Shown: in pieces, positions 17,058 to 26,441 of the stretch
Layout of the letters: each line of letters begins with the position of its first letter
How positions within the stretch are numbered: the stretch's first letter is position 1
Assembly (NCBI RefSeq): GCF_000332115.1
Contig: NC_020156.1
Location: forward strand, 806,001 to 870,000
Source: Nonlabens dokdonensis DSW-6
GTDB taxonomy: Bacteria > Bacteroidota > Bacteroidia > Flavobacteriales > Flavobacteriaceae
DNA length: 64,000 bases
Direction: 5' to 3'
Notes under the pieces: model-generated
Told to the model about the DNA's origin: nothing
Databases searched by the model: none
What the model saw: only the letters and a program-made list of their open reading frames with translations
Made by a program: the position numbers and the translations under genes

Positions 17058-18953
17058 TTACCCATAAACCAAAACTCCCAAAGGTGGTAATCGCAACTCT
17101 ACACTGTATTCTTTTCCATGCCACGCTTTACTCTGTGGAGAGAACGATTTTTTTACCGTCCGATCAGAACCACCGTATTTCATAGCATCACTATTAAACA
17201 AAAGTTTATAAGTAGCATCTGTCGGGATTCCTATGCGGTAATTATCCCTAGGAACTGGAGTCATATTACAAATTATCAGTACGTGGGAATCTTTACCTTT
17301 TCTTATGTAGCTGATAACCGAGTTTTCATAATCTTCATAAGAAATCCATTCAAAGCCTTCATTGCTGAATTGCTTTTCATGTAGTGCTTTTTGATTTTTA
17401 TAAAGCTTATTTAAATCTTTTATGATGTTTTGAATTCCTTGATGCGGTTTGAATTCGGTAAGGTGCCAGTCCAGACTTCCTTGAAAATCCCATTCATCGT
17501 GTTGCCCAAATTCAGAACCCATCATTAACAGGTTACCTCCAGGATGCGTAAACATATAAGAATATAATAATCTCAGGTTTGCAAACTTTTGCCACTCATC
17601 TCCAGGCATTCTCCCTAGAATGGAACTTTTACCATAAACAACCTCATCATGAGATAATGGCAACATAAAATTTTCAGTGAAAGCGTAGGTCATCGAGAAA
17701 GTCAGATCATTTTGATGGTGCTTTCTAAAAATAGATTCTTTTTGAAAATATTGTAGCGTGTCGTGCATCCAGCCCATCATCCATTTCATACCAAAACCTA
17801 AGCCGCCTAAAGATGTAGGTTTACTTACCATAGGGAAGCTGGTACTTTCTTCGGCAATGGTTTGTGTGTCTGGATAGTTTATGTAAACAGCCTCGTTCAT
17901 TTCTTTCATAAAAGCTATTGCTTCTAGGTTTTCTCTACCACCATTTATATTAGGTTCCCATTCTCCATCTTCTCGTGAGTAATCAAGAAATAACATACTT
18001 GCTACTGCATCTACTCGCAGTCCATCAACATGGTATTGATCGAGCCAAAACAAAGCATTAGAAATCAAAAAGCTTTTTACTTCATTTCTACCATAATTAA
18101 AGATCAAGGACTTCCAGTCTGGATGGTAACCTCTTCTCCTATCAGGATGCTCGTACAAATGTGTGCCATCAAAATTTCCTAAGCCATGAGCGTCTTCTGG
18201 AAAATGCGATGGTACCCAATCAAGAATAACACCTATCCCTGCGTTATGGCAAGCGTCTACTAGTTCTTGGAATTCTTCTGGATAACCAAATCTTGCCGTA
18301 GGAGCAAAATATCCTGTAATTTGATAACCCCACGAAGGATCATAAGGATACTCCATGATAGGCATAAACTCGATGTGTGTGAATTGCATCTCTTTCGCGT
18401 AAGCTACCAGTTCCAAAGCAAGTTCATTATAACTAAGACTCCTGTTTTCATCTACCTTTTTTTTCCAACTGGAAAGGTGAACTTCGTAAACCGAATAAGG
18501 GGCGTCTAAGGCATTATTTTTGGCACGCGACTTCATCCACTTTTTATCGCTCCACTTGGGTTTATAATCGTAGACTATACTCGCTGTGCGAGGTGGATGT
18601 TCACAACGGCGCGCGTAGGGATCTGCTTTTTCAGTAATGGTATCGTTGTGTGAAGAGCGTATTTTATACTTGTAGGCATTGCCATGCTTTACGCCAGGAA
18701 TAAAACCTTCCCAAATACCGCTGCTATCCCATCTTACTTGTAATAAATGTTCATCTTCTGTCCAGAAATTAAAGTCGCCTATGATAGAAACACTCTTTGC
18801 ACTAGGCGCCCAAACAGCAAAATAAGTTCCTTCTACTCCATCAACGGTTGTGACGTGGGACCCAAACTTCTCATAAAGTCGGTAATGCTTACCGCTTTTA
18901 AATAAGTCGATATCAAAATCTGTAAAGCGGCTGTGTGTGATTACTTTAGTCAT
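17058..18953 (-). CDS. glgB: 1,4-alpha-glucan branching enzyme
   Basis: 631 residues, near the usual short-form GlgB length. An N-terminal CBM48 module (YFAVWAPSAKSVSIIGDFNF) precedes a GH13 barrel with all catalytic signatures: nucleophile Asp in DGLRVDAVASM, Glu in TIAEESTSFP, and LSHDEVVYGK for the third acid. It adds alpha-1,6 branches to glycogen. It is the last gene of glgA-glgC-glgB and starts 3 bases after glgC. Confidence 0.97.
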   Translation of the reverse strand: MTKVITHSRFTDFDIDLFKSGKHYRLYEKFGSHVTTVDGVEGTYFAVWAPSAKSVSIIGDFNFWTEDEHLLQVRWDSSGIWEGFIPGVKHGNAYKYKIRSSHNDTITEKADPYARRCEHPPRTASIVYDYKPKWSDKKWMKSRAKNNALDAPYSVYEVHLSSWKKKVDENRSLSYNELALELVAYAKEMQFTHIEFMPIMEYPYDPSWGYQITGYFAPTARFGYPEEFQELVDACHNAGIGVILDWVPSHFPEDAHGLGNFDGTHLYEHPDRRRGYHPDWKSLIFNYGRNEVKSFLISNALFWLDQYHVDGLRVDAVASMLFLDYSREDGEWEPNINGGRENLEAIAFMKEMNEAVYINYPDTQTIAEESTSFPMVSKPTSLGGLGFGMKWMMGWMHDTLQYFQKESIFRKHHQNDLTFSMTYAFTENFMLPLSHDEVVYGKSSILGRMPGDEWQKFANLRLLYSYMFTHPGGNLLMMGSEFGQHDEWDFQGSLDWHLTEFKPHQGIQNIIKDLNKLYKNQKALHEKQFSNEGFEWISYEDYENSVISYIRKGKDSHVLIICNMTPVPRDNYRIGIPTDATYKLLFNSDAMKYGGSDRTVKKSFSPQSKAWHGKEYSVELRLPPLGVLVYG

Positions 18954-18956
18954 CTT

Positions 18957-20222
18957 TTAAAGTGAAAAACCTTTAGGAATCACCGCGTTTTTCTTAATCA
19001 CGACTACTCCATCCTTGATGACATAGTTTTCAGTTTCTTCATCTTTTAAATGAGCGCCTCCGTTAATACGTACGTCGTCTCCTATGCAAACGTTTTTATC
19101 AATTATCGTATTCTTAATAAAACATCGTTCTCCTATTCCTTTCAACACTTCTGGCTTTCTTTTTTCCATGGATTCTAATGACTCATATTCATCATTACCC
19201 ATCATATAGGTATTAATTACGGTACTCTCTTTACCTATTCTAGATCTTATACCGATAACAGATTTTTCAATCTTAGCAGCACTGATAATACAACCTTCGG
19301 CAATGACTGCCTTTTCTAAAAGCGTTCCTGATATTTTTGACGTAGGTAAAATTCTCGCATTTGTATAAACACGTTGCTTAGAATCATAAAGGTTGAACTC
19401 TGGAATATCGTTGGTAAGCCCCAAATTTGCATCAAAAAAGGAATCGATACTTCCTATATCAGTCCAGTAACCTTCAAACTGATAACTTAAAGTTTTATGA
19501 TTTGAAATTGCTTGAGGTATAATCTCTTTACCAAAGTCAATATTCTTCTCGTCTTTCATTAAATCAATCAATAAGTCTCTATTAAAGATATAAATCCCCA
19601 TTGAAGCAAGATGATTTTTCTTTTGCTTTTTCATCTCTTTGCTGGTGTTGGACTTCCAATCTAGCAACAGCTCAGTAGCTGGTTTTTCTATAAATGAAGT
19701 AATGACATTATGATCGTCTGTTTTTAATATTCCAAAAGAGGTGGCATCTTTTTCAGTTACTGGAATGGTAGCGATAGATATTTCGGCTTTAGCATCAATA
19801 TGAGCTTGGATCATCTCATTAAAATCCATTTGATACAATTGGTCACCAGATAAGATCAATGCATATTCAAAATCATGTCTTAAGAAATGATGCATGCTTT
19901 GACGCACGGCATCTGCTGTACCTTGAAACCATCCTTTATTACCAGGAGTTTGCTCTGCTGCGAGAACGTCTACGAAAGCCGAACTAAAAAAACTGAAGTG
20001 ATAGGTGTTTTTTATATGTCTATTTAAAGATGCTGAATTGAATTGCGTCAACACAAACATTCTTTTTATATCAGAATTTATACAATTAGAAATAGGAATA
20101 TCTACTAATCGATATTTACCTGCAATAGGGACTGCTGGTTTTGACCTACTTTCGGTTAAAGGGTATAATCTAGTTCCTTGTCCACCACCTAAAATAATAC
20201 TTAAGACTTTGTCATTAATCAT
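18957..20222 (-). CDS. glgC: Glucose-1-phosphate adenylyltransferase
   Basis: 421 residues. The nucleotidyltransferase motif GGGQGTRLYPLT is at residues 13-24, followed by SKPAVPIAGKYRLVDIPISN. SGDQLYQMDF near residue 135 and the Glu-Lys motif FIEKP are conserved, and a left-handed beta-helix forms the C-terminus. It makes ADP-glucose for GlgA. It lies 2 bases after glgA and 3 bases before glgB, so the three are translated as a unit. Confidence 0.97.
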   Translation of the reverse strand: MINDKVLSIILGGGQGTRLYPLTESRSKPAVPIAGKYRLVDIPISNCINSDIKRMFVLTQFNSASLNRHIKNTYHFSFFSSAFVDVLAAEQTPGNKGWFQGTADAVRQSMHHFLRHDFEYALILSGDQLYQMDFNEMIQAHIDAKAEISIATIPVTEKDATSFGILKTDDHNVITSFIEKPATELLLDWKSNTSKEMKKQKKNHLASMGIYIFNRDLLIDLMKDEKNIDFGKEIIPQAISNHKTLSYQFEGYWTDIGSIDSFFDANLGLTNDIPEFNLYDSKQRVYTNARILPTSKISGTLLEKAVIAEGCIISAAKIEKSVIGIRSRIGKESTVINTYMMGNDEYESLESMEKRKPEVLKGIGERCFIKNTIIDKNVCIGDDVRINGGAHLKDEETENYVIKDGVVVIKKNAVIPKGFSL

Positions 20223-20224
20223 AA

Positions 20225-21631
20225 TCAGTTTGTTATTGATTTATACATTTGAATATATGCCATTGCAGACCGATTCCAAGAATGATCTATTTGCATGATT
20301 TGTTTCGTAATTTTTTTAAATTCTTTTTGATCCTCAAAAAGTTGCCTTGCTCTACTTACCGTAGAAACGATTTGCTCTACAGTGGTATCTTCATGGGTGA
20401 AGCCAAAACCACCATCTTCCACATCTACTATCGTATCTTTTAATCCACCTATACTTCTTACTACTGGAATCGTACCGTATCGTAAGGAATACATTTGATT
20501 CAAACCACAAGGTTCTACACGGGAAGGCATTAAAAGAAAATCTGCTCCAGCATAAATAATATGAGATAGCTTTTCATCATAACCTATAAACGCATTGAAT
20601 TTACCTTGATACTTTTCTTTAAGCTGTAATAATCGCTCCTCTGTATTTTGCTCTCCTGATCCCAATAACAAAATGGATACGTCTTGATTATTCAATACTT
20701 GTTCAAACGCCTCAGGAAATAAATCTGATCCTTTTTCATATACCAGCCTACCTATAAATGCAAACAATGGCTTGGTCTCGTCAAGTTCAAAAGAATCACA
20801 CAACCATTTTTTATTTGCTTGTTTACCACTTTGTACTGATTTTAAATCATAATTCTCAATAAGGTAAGAATCTGTCTTTGTGTCCCAGACATCTGTATCT
20901 ATTCCATTAAGAATACCGATACATTTTTCAGCTTCATGGCTTAGCAGACTCTCTAAATGGTTAGCATTTTCTTTTAATTCCTCCATGTAACTAGGTGAGA
21001 CCGTATTCACACGCCACGCGCATTTTATAGCACTCGCCAGCGGATTTATATTTCCATACCAATCGAGCAAGCCAGTATGCTCACGATTAAATTCTGGAAT
21101 TAAGTCTATTTTATCATGAGAGAACCAGCCTTGATACTGCGCATTATGAATACTTAATACCGTAGGGATTTTCTTAAATGAGTTGAAAATATGACATTGT
21201 TGCATCATGAAAGGAACCAGTCCAGTATGATGGTCATGACAGTGAACAACATCAGGAAATACCTCTTGTGTAGACAACCATGTCAGTGCCGCAATTTGAA
21301 AAGCCATGAACCGTTCTGTATCATCGTTAGAATACACATATTCCTTAAAAAGAACATCTGGAACGTGAACTAGAAAAATATCAAAGCCTAAATCTAAACT
21401 AGTTGGTTTAAGAATCGAATAATCATAGTCTTTCTCATCCATTGAAATAATACCATCAGATACTTTTTCAAAAGCATTATTTTGAGTAAAAGGGATATTA
21501 TAAAAAGGCATGATCACACTAGCGTCATGACCTAAAGTATTTTGATACTTAGGAAGTGCACCTACAACGTCAGCTAGCCCACCTACTTTTGCAATAGGAT
21601 AGCATTCTGCACTTACATGTATAATTTTCAT
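20225..21631 (-). CDS. glgA: Glycogen synthase (ADP-glucose)
   Basis: 468 residues, GT5 family. The ADP-glucose loop KVGGLADVVGALPK is at residues 15-28. The second Rossmann domain has FIGRLVYEKGSDLF, and the catalytic E-x7-E region is in MPSRVEPCGLNQMYSLRYG. It elongates alpha-1,4-glucan. It is the first gene of the glycogen operon. I saw no consensus -7 element in the 74 bases before it. Confidence 0.97.
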   Translation of the reverse strand: MKIIHVSAECYPIAKVGGLADVVGALPKYQNTLGHDASVIMPFYNIPFTQNNAFEKVSDGIISMDEKDYDYSILKPTSLDLGFDIFLVHVPDVLFKEYVYSNDDTERFMAFQIAALTWLSTQEVFPDVVHCHDHHTGLVPFMMQQCHIFNSFKKIPTVLSIHNAQYQGWFSHDKIDLIPEFNREHTGLLDWYGNINPLASAIKCAWRVNTVSPSYMEELKENANHLESLLSHEAEKCIGILNGIDTDVWDTKTDSYLIENYDLKSVQSGKQANKKWLCDSFELDETKPLFAFIGRLVYEKGSDLFPEAFEQVLNNQDVSILLLGSGEQNTEERLLQLKEKYQGKFNAFIGYDEKLSHIIYAGADFLLMPSRVEPCGLNQMYSLRYGTIPVVRSIGGLKDTIVDVEDGGFGFTHEDTTVEQIVSTVSRARQLFEDQKEFKKITKQIMQIDHSWNRSAMAYIQMYKSITN

Positions 21632-21705
21632 AAAACCGAATGAGTAAATTAAGTGGTTTAAATTAATAAAATGCAGCCAATAATCAACTTTTACATGCAG
21701 TTATT

Positions 21706-22086
21706 TTATTCCAAATCTTTTAGTTGCGATGCAGTCCAGATAATCGCATCATTCATTGTATAAAAAACTTCATAGGGTTTAGAATAAAATTGCTTTTCAT
21801 ACATCGCTGTTTTCATCTTCATATCGGTATCAACAACTATGGCAAGACCTATTAAATTTTCAATTTTAGCAATCTCTCTATAAATAAGAGGATCTACAGA
21901 ATAGGAGTTCACACGATTCGAAATGTACATCAGCTCTCTATCAAAAAAATGTCTCGTAATCATCTTTTTTAAAACTTCCACATGTTTATGTACAACGACC
22001 TGACCACCTTTAATTTGATTGACTAAATAGTGTTCAAAAATAAACACCTCAGAATATCCTAAATCATAATATCTTAATTGGTTCAT
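21706..22086 (-). CDS. Small conserved protein, possibly SpoIIAA/STAS-like
   Basis: 126 residues, soluble, no signal peptide. The pattern YISNRVNSYSVDPLIYREIAKI followed by IGLAIVVDTD and a C-terminal segment with an EKQFYSKPYEVFYTMNDAI stretch resembles a common flavobacterial family of STAS/SpoIIAA-like proteins of about 125 residues, with no assigned role. It lies 74 bases upstream of glgA in the same direction and could be co-transcribed with the glycogen genes, but this is not proven. Confidence 0.6.
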   Translation of the reverse strand: MNQLRYYDLGYSEVFIFEHYLVNQIKGGQVVVHKHVEVLKKMITRHFFDRELMYISNRVNSYSVDPLIYREIAKIENLIGLAIVVDTDMKMKTAMYEKQFYSKPYEVFYTMNDAIIWTASQLKDLE

Positions 22087-22140
22087 AGCATTTGAGTTGG
22101 TTCTTAAAGATAGTGATTATCAACTTAATAATCGGTATAC

Positions 22141-22156
22141 CGCTTTCGCGAAAGCG
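22141..22156. repeat. Dispersed palindrome copy 5 (intergenic)
   Basis: Exact CGCTTTCGCGAAAGCG, extended by C/G to 18 bases. Apart from it and the terminator at 22384-22415, I see nothing in the 351-base gap 22087-22437. Confidence 0.95.
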
Positions 22157-22383
22157 GAACAAAAGCCAACTTCAATTACTTACAACTGCTCTTTACGCTC
22201 CTCAAATTTCTTTTTTTTACCAATCTAGCACACGCACAAGTTGGATTCTGAGTGCACCAAAGCCTCTGAAATTATAGTAATTCTCTCAGATCAAAACCTT
22301 CAGAAATTGATAATCAAGCTGAGTCCTAATATTTAAAAGTAAGTATGAATGGAATATGATTTTAATTCTAAGGAATTTTAATC

Positions 22384-22415
22384 AAAAAAAATGGCTGCAA
22401 AATTTGCAGCCATTT
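22384..22415 (-). terminator. Rho-independent terminator of the yqeY-like gene
   Basis: 10-bp stem AAATGGCTGC/GCAGCCATTT (22389-22398 with 22406-22415), 7-base loop, and a run of eight T on the leftward strand. Confidence 0.9.
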
Positions 22416-22437
22416 AAACCTTATATAACACGAATAA

Positions 22438-22884
22438 CTAAGTCAATTGTGACTTTACAATAGTACTTATCGTTCGGCCGTCTGCCTTACCTGCTAATTC
22501 TTTATTTGCCATTCCCATTACCTTACCCATATCTTTCATTCCAGAAGCTCCAGTCTTGGTAATTATACCAGAAACAACTTTTGTTATTTCTTCTTCACTC
22601 ATTTGTTCTGGAAGAAATTTTTCTAAAACTGCTGCTTGAGCAAGTTCTGGCTCAGAGAGATCTTCTCTATTTTGTTCTGAAAAAATACGAGCACTATCCT
22701 TGCGTTGTTTGACAAGTTTTTGAACTATTTTAATTTCGTCATCCTCGCTTAATCCTTCATCTCCACCAGATGTTTTTGCCAATAATATTTCACTTTTAAC
22801 GGCTCTTAATGCAGCGAGAGCAGTTTGATCTTTAGCTTTCATCGCGTCCTTCATCGCGGTCATTATATCTTTCTCTAAACTCAT
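22438..22884 (-). CDS. GatB/YqeY domain protein
   Basis: 148 residues, helical, matching YqeY: MSLEKDIMTAMKDAMKAKD at the start, LKKLVKQRKDS-like KLVKQRKDSARIF near residue 75, and EKFLPEQMSEEEI, then GMKDMGKVMGMANKELAGK at the end. YqeY resembles the tRNA-binding tail domain of GatB, but its own role is not established. It follows ftsZ in the same direction but has its own promoter element and terminator, and a terminator separates it from ftsZ. Confidence 0.92.
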   Translation of the reverse strand: MSLEKDIMTAMKDAMKAKDQTALAALRAVKSEILLAKTSGGDEGLSEDDEIKIVQKLVKQRKDSARIFSEQNREDLSEPELAQAAVLEKFLPEQMSEEEITKVVSGIITKTGASGMKDMGKVMGMANKELAGKADGRTISTIVKSQLT

Positions 22885-22901
22885 AATCTTTGATTTAAAA
22901 A

Positions 22902-22909
22902 CAAATGTA
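22902..22909 (-). promoter_or_regulatory. -7 promoter element of the yqeY-like gene
   Basis: TACATTTG on the leftward strand matches TAnnTTTG, 18 bases before the ATG, predicting a short leader. Confidence 0.5.
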
Positions 22910-22972
22910 AGAATTTAACTTTCAAAATGATATAGTGTTCACACACTTCTGCAATAATGCATTTTTTTAATC

Positions 22973-23006
22973 AAAAAACCCAAACACTTTAGAAGCGTTT
23001 GGGTTT
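22973..23006 (-). terminator. Rho-independent terminator after ftsZ
   Basis: 10-bp stem AAACCCAAAC/GTTTGGGTTT (22976-22985 with 22997-23006), 11-base loop, U-tract on the leftward strand. It closes the dcw cluster. Confidence 0.88.
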
Positions 23007-23029
23007 CAAATAACAAAAGCTATTTTTTC

Positions 23030-25015
23030 TTAATCTACATTATCATGTAAAAAAGAATTATTACTAGAACGTAGCTGTATCTCGTTATTCTCGTCTGTTG
23101 AAAGTGTTGTTCTAGAACGGTCATTTTCTTCTGGTAACTTATCAAGTTTCACTCCTTGTCTCAAATAAGCTGGTTGCTTTTCTATTTCATCTAACCTATG
23201 AGAACTTTTAAACTGAAAGTTGTAAGCATGCATTTTGCGCTTGCGCTCTTCTGCTCTTTGTACAAGAATTTGATTCAGTGGTAAATCTGTAGGGTCTACA
23301 TCTTGATCTGTTTCTTGTTGATCAGGTAATTCTGTAGACTGCACATCCTTAGTTACCATTTTAATTTCTGGCTCTGCAACTACATTTTCTCTATTAGACT
23401 CCTTAGGTTTTGCGCTATTTAGCTTTTCTTCTACATCCATGTAATCTTCAAGAGAGTACTTTTTCACACCTTCATCAGAAAACTCAGTAACAGGAACTAC
23501 ATTAATAGGATCATTCACTTCAATGTCTTCTAACTCATGCTTCACTACTGGAGCATCATCTTCCTTTAATTGCGACGATAATGGCATATCAAAGTCTAAG
23601 AAAAACTGATCCTTTTCTTCTTCTTGAACTGGTTCTGTGCTAATTTCCTCTACTTCTGGCTGAACTTCTCTTATGACAAATTCTTCAGTTTTATCTAACA
23701 CTTCTTCATAAACCACATTAAAATTCTCGATGAATTCAGTTGTAGGAATCAATGGATTTTCATCCACAATAGGAGAAATAGTATCTTCTGGCTCTTCATC
23801 ACCTAATTCATGAACTATGATTAGAGGTTCTTCTGGCTGAGATGGTTTAACCGTTTTTATTTCTTGTTCCGCTTTCGCGAAAGCGGTGTCCTCTTCCTGC
23901 TCTTCTTCAAGATCCATGATCAGTTTGCCGGGCAACACATCGTTATTACTTTCCTTCAACACGGCAGTGGCACGTTGCTCTTCTTCAAGCGTATGTATAA
24001 TACGTTTTGCCTCTGTATTAGAAATTTCATTCTGTTGTTCTGCATCAAAACCAGTTGCGATCACTGTAATGGAAATAGCATCTCCTAAAGCTTCATCTTC
24101 ACCTACTCCCATGATAATATTTGCGACGCCACCAGCTTCATTCTGGATGTGCTCGTTCACTTCACCTATCTCGTCAATCGTGATTTCTTCAGTTCCAGAA
24201 ACGATTAATAGTAGAACATTCTTTGCTCCAGATATTTTATTATCGTTTAATAATGGAGAGTCTAATGCTTTAAGAATTCCTTCTTGAGCACGATTAGAAC
24301 CAGTAGATTGCGCACTTCCCATTATTGCGGTACCACTATTTGCAAGCACCGTTTTAGCATCGCGCAAGTCAATGTTTTGAGTGTAGTGATTTGTAATTAC
24401 CTCTGCAATACCTCTTGAGGCAGTAGCAAGTACCTCATCAGCTTTTGAGAATCCAGCTTTGAAACCTAGGTTTCCATAAACGTCTCTCAATTTATTATTG
24501 TTGATAATTATCAAAGAATCCACACTCTTACGGAATTTTTCAATTCCCATTTGCGCCTGTTCATTACGTACTTTACCTTCAAAATGAAATGGTGTTGTAA
24601 CAATACCTACGGTAAGAATGTCCATATCGCGAGCAATTTGTGCAATTACTGGCGCGGCTCCTGTACCTGTTCCACCACCCATTCCTGCGGTGATAAAAAC
24701 CATTTTAGTATTAGAGTCTAGTAAATCCTTAACATCCTGCATACTTTCTTGTGCAGCACGTTCTCCTACTTCTGGATTTGCTCCAGCTCCAAGACCTTCT
24801 GTTAGGGTAACTCCTAGTTGGATTTTATTAGGGACTGGACTATTATCCAGCGCTTGTGAATCTGTATTACAGATTACAAAATCTACTCCTTTAATTCCTT
24901 GCTGGTACATGTGCTTGATGGCATTGCTACCACCACCACCTACACCGATGACTTTAATGACATTTGATTTATTTTTAGGTAAATCAAAAGCGATACTGTT
25001 AAATTCTTCACTCAT
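23030..25015 (-). CDS. ftsZ: Cell division protein FtsZ with very long C-terminal linker
   Basis: 661 residues, against 380-400 in model bacteria. The tubulin-like GTPase core is complete: GVGGGGSNA near 24-32, signature GMGGGTGTG at 111-119, and NNNKLRDVYG. After about residue 320 comes an acidic linker of roughly 280 residues rich in Glu, Asp and Pro. A QPAYLRQG motif near 610 may be the conserved partner-binding peptide. FtsZ polymerises into the division ring. The palindrome is read as AFAKA near residue 378, in the disordered linker. It lies 84 bases after ftsA and ends the dcw cluster. Confidence 0.97.
   Translation of the reverse strand: MSEEFNSIAFDLPKNKSNVIKVIGVGGGGSNAIKHMYQQGIKGVDFVICNTDSQALDNSPVPNKIQLGVTLTEGLGAGANPEVGERAAQESMQDVKDLLDSNTKMVFITAGMGGGTGTGAAPVIAQIARDMDILTVGIVTTPFHFEGKVRNEQAQMGIEKFRKSVDSLIIINNNKLRDVYGNLGFKAGFSKADEVLATASRGIAEVITNHYTQNIDLRDAKTVLANSGTAIMGSAQSTGSNRAQEGILKALDSPLLNDNKISGAKNVLLLIVSGTEEITIDEIGEVNEHIQNEAGGVANIIMGVGEDEALGDAISITVIATGFDAEQQNEISNTEAKRIIHTLEEEQRATAVLKESNNDVLPGKLIMDLEEEQEEDTAFAKAEQEIKTVKPSQPEEPLIIVHELGDEEPEDTISPIVDENPLIPTTEFIENFNVVYEEVLDKTEEFVIREVQPEVEEISTEPVQEEEKDQFFLDFDMPLSSQLKEDDAPVVKHELEDIEVNDPINVVPVTEFSDEGVKKYSLEDYMDVEEKLNSAKPKESNRENVVAEPEIKMVTKDVQSTELPDQQETDQDVDPTDLPLNQILVQRAEERKRKMHAYNFQFKSSHRLDEIEKQPAYLRQGVKLDKLPEENDRSRTTLSTDENNEIQLRSSNNSFLHDNVD
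23870..23885. repeat. Dispersed palindrome copy 6 (in ftsZ)
   Basis: Exact CGCTTTCGCGAAAGCG in the ftsZ linker, read as AFAKA. On the + strand a further 14 bases to its left (23856-23869) are identical to those at copy 11 (49276-49289), making a 30-base exact match. Confidence 0.95.
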
Positions 25016-25099
25016 AATAGTGCTACTTTATGGATTCAATTGTGATGTTTACATCACGGTAATTGCTTTTCTTTTTATTCTTTTTCAATGGACCTAAGC

Positions 25100-26437
25100 T
25101 TACTCAGCTTTGTCCAGGAATTCTTTAAACTTAGTCGCCCAAGAGTCAAAGATTCCTTTCTTTTTTATTTCTTCAGAAACAGAAGGGCGTTCCTCTTCTT
25201 CTTGCATCTCTTCTACATTTTCTTCTACTTCAGTTGCGGCAGTTTCTACTACCTCTTCCTCTACTTCTTCTTCAAACTGATCTTCAAGTCCTTTCATAAC
25301 AAGTCCTACAGCGGTTGCAAACAATGGACTTGTACTTTCTGTGTCACTATCTCCTGCAAGATGTTCATTAGGATAACCTATACGGCTAGGCATTCCGGTT
25401 ACATATTCTGCAAGTTGCTTGATGTGTTTTAACTGGCTTCCTCCACCAGTAAGAACAACTCCTGCAATCAGTTGTTTTTTAGGCTCATCGTGACCGTAAT
25501 TCTTAATTTCAACAAAGACAGTTTCAAGTATCTCAATAACGCGAGCGTGAATGATCTTACTTAAGTTTTTAAGTGTGATTTCTTTAGGTTCACGACCTCT
25601 TAATCCTGGAATAGAAACGATCTCGTTTTCTTTATTTTCACCTGGCCACGCACTACCAAATTTTGTTTTGAGCAATTCGGCCTGTTTTTCAATTATCGAA
25701 CAGCCTTCTTTAATATCTTGTGTAATAATGTTACCACCTTGAGGAATGACCGCTGTATGACGAATAATTCCATCTTTGAAAATGGCAAGATCTGTGGTTC
25801 CACCACCTATATCGATAAGAGCAACACCAGCTTCTTTTTCTTCTTGACTCAAAACAGCGTCTGCACTAGCAAGTGGTTCTAGAGTTATTTTCTTAAGATC
25901 TAAGTCGGCACTTTTTACACATCTATAGATATTACGTATAGAGGCTACCTGACCTACAACTACATGAAAATTTGCTTCTAATCTACCACCATACATTCCA
26001 ACAGGTTCTTTCACATCAGACTGTCCATCGATTTTATATTCCTGTGGAAGAACGTGGATAATTTCTTCTCCTGGAAGCATTACTAATTTGAAAACCTGAT
26101 TGCACAGTTTTGCAATGTCATCTTGATTGATAACTACTTCACTATCGCCTCTTGTTATATAATCACTATGCTGTAAACTTCTTATATGTTGTCCAGCTAT
26201 TCCTACGGTTACTCCTTTAATCTTTATACCACTTACAGCCTCAGCCTGACTCACGGCCTGCTGGATAGAAGTAATAGTTTGAGTAATATTGTTAACTACA
26301 CCTCGATGTACTCCTAAACTTTTTGATCTCCCTACACCTAGAATCTCAAGTTTGCCGTATTCATTTTTGCGACCTATCATAGCCACAATCTTAGTTGTAC
26401 CTATATCAAGCCCTACTGCATATTCTTGTTGTTCCAT
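25100..26437 (-). CDS. ftsA: Cell division protein FtsA
   Basis: 445 residues. Actin-fold phosphate loops are visible: GLDIGTTKIVAMIG at 9-22, and LIDIGGGTTDLAIF near 207. The SHS2 insertion lies between them. An acidic Glu-rich linker leads to a C-terminal amphipathic helix (GIFDSWATKFKEFLDKAE) that should anchor FtsA to the membrane. It tethers FtsZ and recruits late division proteins. The start is 4 bases after the ftsQ stop. Confidence 0.97.
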   Translation of the reverse strand: MEQQEYAVGLDIGTTKIVAMIGRKNEYGKLEILGVGRSKSLGVHRGVVNNITQTITSIQQAVSQAEAVSGIKIKGVTVGIAGQHIRSLQHSDYITRGDSEVVINQDDIAKLCNQVFKLVMLPGEEIIHVLPQEYKIDGQSDVKEPVGMYGGRLEANFHVVVGQVASIRNIYRCVKSADLDLKKITLEPLASADAVLSQEEKEAGVALIDIGGGTTDLAIFKDGIIRHTAVIPQGGNIITQDIKEGCSIIEKQAELLKTKFGSAWPGENKENEIVSIPGLRGREPKEITLKNLSKIIHARVIEILETVFVEIKNYGHDEPKKQLIAGVVLTGGGSQLKHIKQLAEYVTGMPSRIGYPNEHLAGDSDTESTSPLFATAVGLVMKGLEDQFEEEVEEEVVETAATEVEENVEEMQEEEERPSVSEEIKKKGIFDSWATKFKEFLDKAE

Positions 26438-26441
26438 TTTC

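Noticed and set aside
18385..18402. TTTCGCG stretch in glgB resembling the palindrome
   Set aside because: Only the centre matches (CTCTTTCGCGTAAGCT); too weak to count as a copy. The same holds for GTCGCGAAAG near 15907.
22092..22277. 61-residue rightward frame between the STAS-like and yqeY-like genes
   Set aside because: Low-complexity sequence without family resemblance; it is open partly because the palindrome has no stops in any frame.
23886..25097. Long antisense frames over ftsZ (133 and 159 residues)
   Set aside because: They mirror ftsZ codon structure, are rich in Ser/Pro/Ile runs and have no family signature.
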